Source: JAGNLA01 sp964639885 (GTDB lineage Bacteria > Caldisericota > Caldisericia > JAAYUI01). From it: 64,000 nucleotides of DNA. Positions within the stretch are counted from its first letter, which is position 1. Each line of letters opens with the position of its first letter. The notes under the pieces were generated by a model that worked only from the letters and a program-made list of their open reading frames with translations, was not told where the DNA came from and made no database searches. The translations under genes were made by a program, and so were the position numbers. Shown piece by piece: positions 61,570-64,000 of this stretch. The stretch spans positions 1 through 64,000 of the forward strand of contig CAZXEH010000003.1 in assembly GCA_964639885.1 (NCBI GenBank), read 5' to 3'.

Positions 61570-61598
61570 AGATTAGTCTAAAAGTTTGGATTTGTCAA
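61570..61598 (-). promoter_or_regulatory. Candidate promoter of the FN3/stalk-cutA operon
   Basis: On the minus strand: TTGACA (61598-61593), 17-bp spacer, TAATCT (61575-61570). The -35 box overlaps the helicase stop codon. A small AACCC/GGGTT hairpin with a T-run downstream (about 61534-61550) may end the helicase mRNA. Confidence 0.45.
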
Positions 61599-63736
61599 GA
61601 TTTTGGGGGCGTGTTTTTGATCTTGATCGGAGCATAGCGCATGTTTAACAGCTTTTTGCCTACTGACTTGAAATCAACCTCGGCGTTGTCACCGTTTACC
61701 GTGACAACGGTGCCCTCGCCCCAGGCAGAGTGGTCGATGACCTGACCGACTTCCACAACGATTGGTTCTCGTTTTGGCAGGATTTTTGGCGGTTCACGGT
61801 TTATTTTTGGCATGGCCTTGCTGGTCATGTCGCGTTCAAATTTTGATGGATCCATCTCTTTTAGGAATCTGGAGGCATCGCATTTTCTCATCGATCCCCA
61901 GAGTTGTCGGTTGACAACGTTTGTCAGGTAAAGCATTTCTTTGGCTCTAGTCACGGCGACGTAGGCCAGTCTCCGCTCTTCCTCAACATCCTCCTGCGCC
62001 TCCATCGATCTTTGGTGAGGGAACGTGCCTTCTTCGAGACCGGTCAGGAAAACAACAGGAAATTCCAACCCTTTTGCCTGGTGGACTGTTGTGCAGATGA
62101 CTTTTTCAGCGCCTGACTCGACGCTGTCCATGTCAGACAAAAGCTGGACAGTTGAGAGGAAAGCGTCGATGCTCTGGTCTTCGGAAACCTTTTCGAACTC
62201 GGCAGAGAGGTTGAGGAATTCCTCAACGTTTTCAGCCCTGCTCTGACCTTCTTCGGTTCCGTCCTTGAGAAGACCGATTATGCCGATCTGGTTGATGATG
62301 TACGAAACCACCTGACTTGCAGGCACGTTGTTGGCCTTGTCCCTGATTCCATCAAGAACGTCAAGGAACTCTCTAGCACCGTTGAGCGCTGAGCCTCTTA
62401 TCTCTACACTTTCAACCATTGTCTTGAGCGACTGCTCGAGTGTTGTTCTGGTGGATTTTGAGGCAAGTTCCAGACCGACCATGAACGCTGGCCCCAGGCC
62501 TCTTTTTGGGATTGAAATGGCACGTTTGAAGGCGTTTGAATCCTTTGGGTTGAGCGAGGCCTTGAGATAGCTGAGAAGGTCTTTGATTTCCTTGCGTTCG
62601 TAAAACCTGAGCCCGCCAACAATTCTGTACGGGATTCCGCTTGCGATGAAGGAATCCTCGAAGTGTCTGGACTGTGCGTTTGTGCGGTAGAGAACGCAGA
62701 AATCGCTGTATTTCCTGCCATCCCTGACAAGGGATTTTATCTTTTGTGTGACAAAACTTGCTTCATCCGATGGTTCAAGTCCAGTGTAGAGCCTGACGGG
62801 TTCTTTGTCCGGCAGTGCTGCAACAAGTTGCTTCGGTTCGCGGTTTCTGTTGTTTTCAACCAGTCTGTGGGCTGTGTCGATGATGTCTTTTGTTGATCTG
62901 TAATTGGTTTCGAGCTTGATAACCTTGGCGTTCGGGTAGTCATTTTTGAAATCGAGCATGATGGCCGGTGTTGCGCCCCTGAAACGGTAAATTGACTGGT
63001 CATCATCACCAACGATCATGATGTTGCCTGATTTTGCAAACAGTTTGACGAGAACGTCCTGGGCAGGGTTTATGTCCTGATGTTCGTCGACAAGTACATA
63101 TCTGAACTGCCTTGCATACTTCTCTCCGACTGAATCAATCGAGAGCAGCTTGATTGTGTTGTTGATCAGGTCGTCAAAGTCCATTGCATTCATCTCATCA
63201 AGAGAATCCTGGTACAGCCTGTAGACAGCGCCAATCTGCCTTTGCATTGGGTTGAAGGCTTTGGCGTTGTATTCATCAGGAGAAAGGAGGCTGTACTTGG
63301 CTTTTGAGATGGCCTGCCCTACGTTTCTATAGTTAACAACTTTTGGGTCGATGTGGAGATCGATCATGCAGCGCTTTATGAGGTCGCTGCTGTCTTCATC
63401 GTCAAAAATCGAGAATTTGTTGTCGTAGCCTATGTACTGCCCGTCGGTTTTCAGGATTCGCAGGCACAGTGAGTGGAATGTGCCGATCCACAGGCCCTTC
63501 ACGTCAGAACCAATGAGCTTGGCAATCCTCTGCTTCATCTCGCCGGCAGCCTTGTTTGTGAAGGTGCAGGCGACAATTTCTGACGGGTAAACGCCAAGGT
63601 CTGAGATAAGGTGGGCGATTCGGAAGGTGATTACCCTGGTTTTTCCTGAACCTGCACAGGCAAATACTGCCACAGGCCCTTCAGTTGTCATTACCGCCTC
63701 AAGCTGAGCCGGGTTGAGTTCCCTGGAAAGATCCAT
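61595..63736 (-). CDS. pcrA: UvrD/PcrA-type superfamily 1 DNA helicase
   Basis: 713 residues. Walker A is FACAGSGKTRVITFR, motif II is LVDEHQDINPAQ, motif III is VGDDDQSIYRFRGA, and motifs IV-VI include ETNYRSTKDI, CTTVHQAKGLEFPVVFLTG and RRLAYVAVTRAKEMLYL. The C-terminal tail HSAWGEGTVV and DVDFKSVGKKLL-like strands form the PcrA Tudor-like RNA polymerase-binding domain. It acts in nucleotide excision repair and in removing RecA or stalled polymerase. Its ATG overlaps the stop of the sigma factor gene by 1 nt. Confidence 0.95.
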   Translation of the reverse strand: MDLSRELNPAQLEAVMTTEGPVAVFACAGSGKTRVITFRIAHLISDLGVYPSEIVACTFTNKAAGEMKQRIAKLIGSDVKGLWIGTFHSLCLRILKTDGQYIGYDNKFSIFDDEDSSDLIKRCMIDLHIDPKVVNYRNVGQAISKAKYSLLSPDEYNAKAFNPMQRQIGAVYRLYQDSLDEMNAMDFDDLINNTIKLLSIDSVGEKYARQFRYVLVDEHQDINPAQDVLVKLFAKSGNIMIVGDDDQSIYRFRGATPAIMLDFKNDYPNAKVIKLETNYRSTKDIIDTAHRLVENNRNREPKQLVAALPDKEPVRLYTGLEPSDEASFVTQKIKSLVRDGRKYSDFCVLYRTNAQSRHFEDSFIASGIPYRIVGGLRFYERKEIKDLLSYLKASLNPKDSNAFKRAISIPKRGLGPAFMVGLELASKSTRTTLEQSLKTMVESVEIRGSALNGAREFLDVLDGIRDKANNVPASQVVSYIINQIGIIGLLKDGTEEGQSRAENVEEFLNLSAEFEKVSEDQSIDAFLSTVQLLSDMDSVESGAEKVICTTVHQAKGLEFPVVFLTGLEEGTFPHQRSMEAQEDVEEERRLAYVAVTRAKEMLYLTNVVNRQLWGSMRKCDASRFLKEMDPSKFERDMTSKAMPKINREPPKILPKREPIVVEVGQVIDHSAWGEGTVVTVNGDNAEVDFKSVGKKLLNMRYAPIKIKNTPPKS

Positions 63737-64000
63737 CAGAGCATCGGCGCATTCTTGGCTTTGACCGACTGGCGCAGTTTCCTGATCGCCTTTGCTTCGA
63801 TCTGCCTGATTCGCTCCCTGGTGACTTTGAAAATCTGACCGACTTCCTCGAGCGTGTGCGGGTATTCGGAGTCAAGTCCAAACCTGAGCTTGATGATTTC
63901 CCTTTCACGCGGAGAGAGGATGGCCAGAATCTGATGCATCTGTTCCCTGAAGTATTTGTTGACGATCACCTCTTCGGGCGACCTGATCATGACGTCGGGC
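63736..64000 (-). CDS. rpoD: RNA polymerase primary sigma factor, C-terminal end (partial)
   Basis: The 5' part lies beyond the window; 88 residues are visible. They form sigma-70 region 4: ILSPREREIIKLRFGLD, TLEEVGQIFKVTRER and IRQIEAKAIRKLR, which bind the -35 box. The match to the RpoD/SigA group is strong, so this is probably the housekeeping sigma factor and fits the TTGACA/TATAAT boxes found throughout the window. The frame is open to the window edge, so the internal ATG at 63990 is not the start. Confidence 0.92.
   Translation of the reverse strand, partial: PDVMIRSPEEVIVNKYFREQMHQILAILSPREREIIKLRFGLDSEYPHTLEEVGQIFKVTRERIRQIEAKAIRKLRQSVKAKNAPML

Noticed and set aside
1..64000. Insertion sequences, prophage or integrase genes
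   Set aside because: I looked for transposase and integrase motifs in all real frames and found none; the AT-rich segments lack mobile-element genes.

Overview
The window is about 64 kb of dense bacterial chromosome from an organism I cannot name. Housekeeping genes (leuS, ychF, the C-terminal end of a sigma-70 gene, pcrA, nrdJ, minC, maf, tRNAs) sit among many secreted or lipid-anchored proteins. Five proteins carry the 'copper amine oxidase N-terminal' (stalk) domain, and beta-propeller ectodomains are common. This mix fits anaerobic Firmicutes-like or Caldisericota-like lineages, but that is a weak inference. A 100-N run at 46263-46362 flanked by an exact 55-bp duplication shows a draft scaffold, probably from a metagenome or a short-read assembly.

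Layout. Bases 1-112 hold an interspersed hairpin repeat. 113-6032 (minus) is a PerR-like regulator, a B12-dependent ribonucleotide reductase, a lipoprotein and a secreted alkaline-phosphatase-superfamily enzyme. 6120-8665 (minus) is a secreted M6 metalloprotease with dockerin plus a stalk-domain protein. 8868-13350 (plus) is nfnAB-like, an AmrS-type radical SAM enzyme, maf and minC. 13436-17419 holds a MerR/GyrI regulator, a small membrane protein, an MFS exporter, a DUF1232 protein and a Ppx/GppA protein. 17416-23108 (minus) is a PQQ-propeller protein and a GH106-like glycosidase / serpin / lipoprotein operon. 23170-26727 (minus) is a 1185-aa Ser/Thr kinase with ATPase and TPR-like regions.

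The most unusual stretch is 26838-39920 (plus). An autoregulated TetR gene overlaps the first of five tandem paralogues. Each has an N-terminal four-Cys zinc ribbon, one membrane helix and one or two predicted extracellular beta-propeller modules. The first two genes share 392 identical bp at their 5' ends and then diverge abruptly, and the first has an AT-rich, foreign-looking ectodomain. A sixth, soluble propeller protein with seven YLD-type motifs (40051-41574) follows behind its own promoter.

The right half (41571-64000) holds a thioredoxin-like/stalk protein, ogt, a transaldolase, a gap-split PQQ/stalk protein, a SRAP protein lacking the catalytic Cys2, an 800-bp mosaic of hairpin repeats, three tRNAs from divergent consensus promoters, an AT-rich MvaI/BcnI-type restriction-modification pair, leuS, an MFS exporter, small unknown proteins, and the block ychF-rluD-cutA-stalk/FN3-pcrA-rpoD.

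A recurring feature is a -10 box only 6-9 nt before the ATG of genes that head transcription units, with no usable ribosome binding site. I found ten such genes, which suggests that leaderless mRNAs are common in this organism. Clear Shine-Dalgarno sites precede many other genes.
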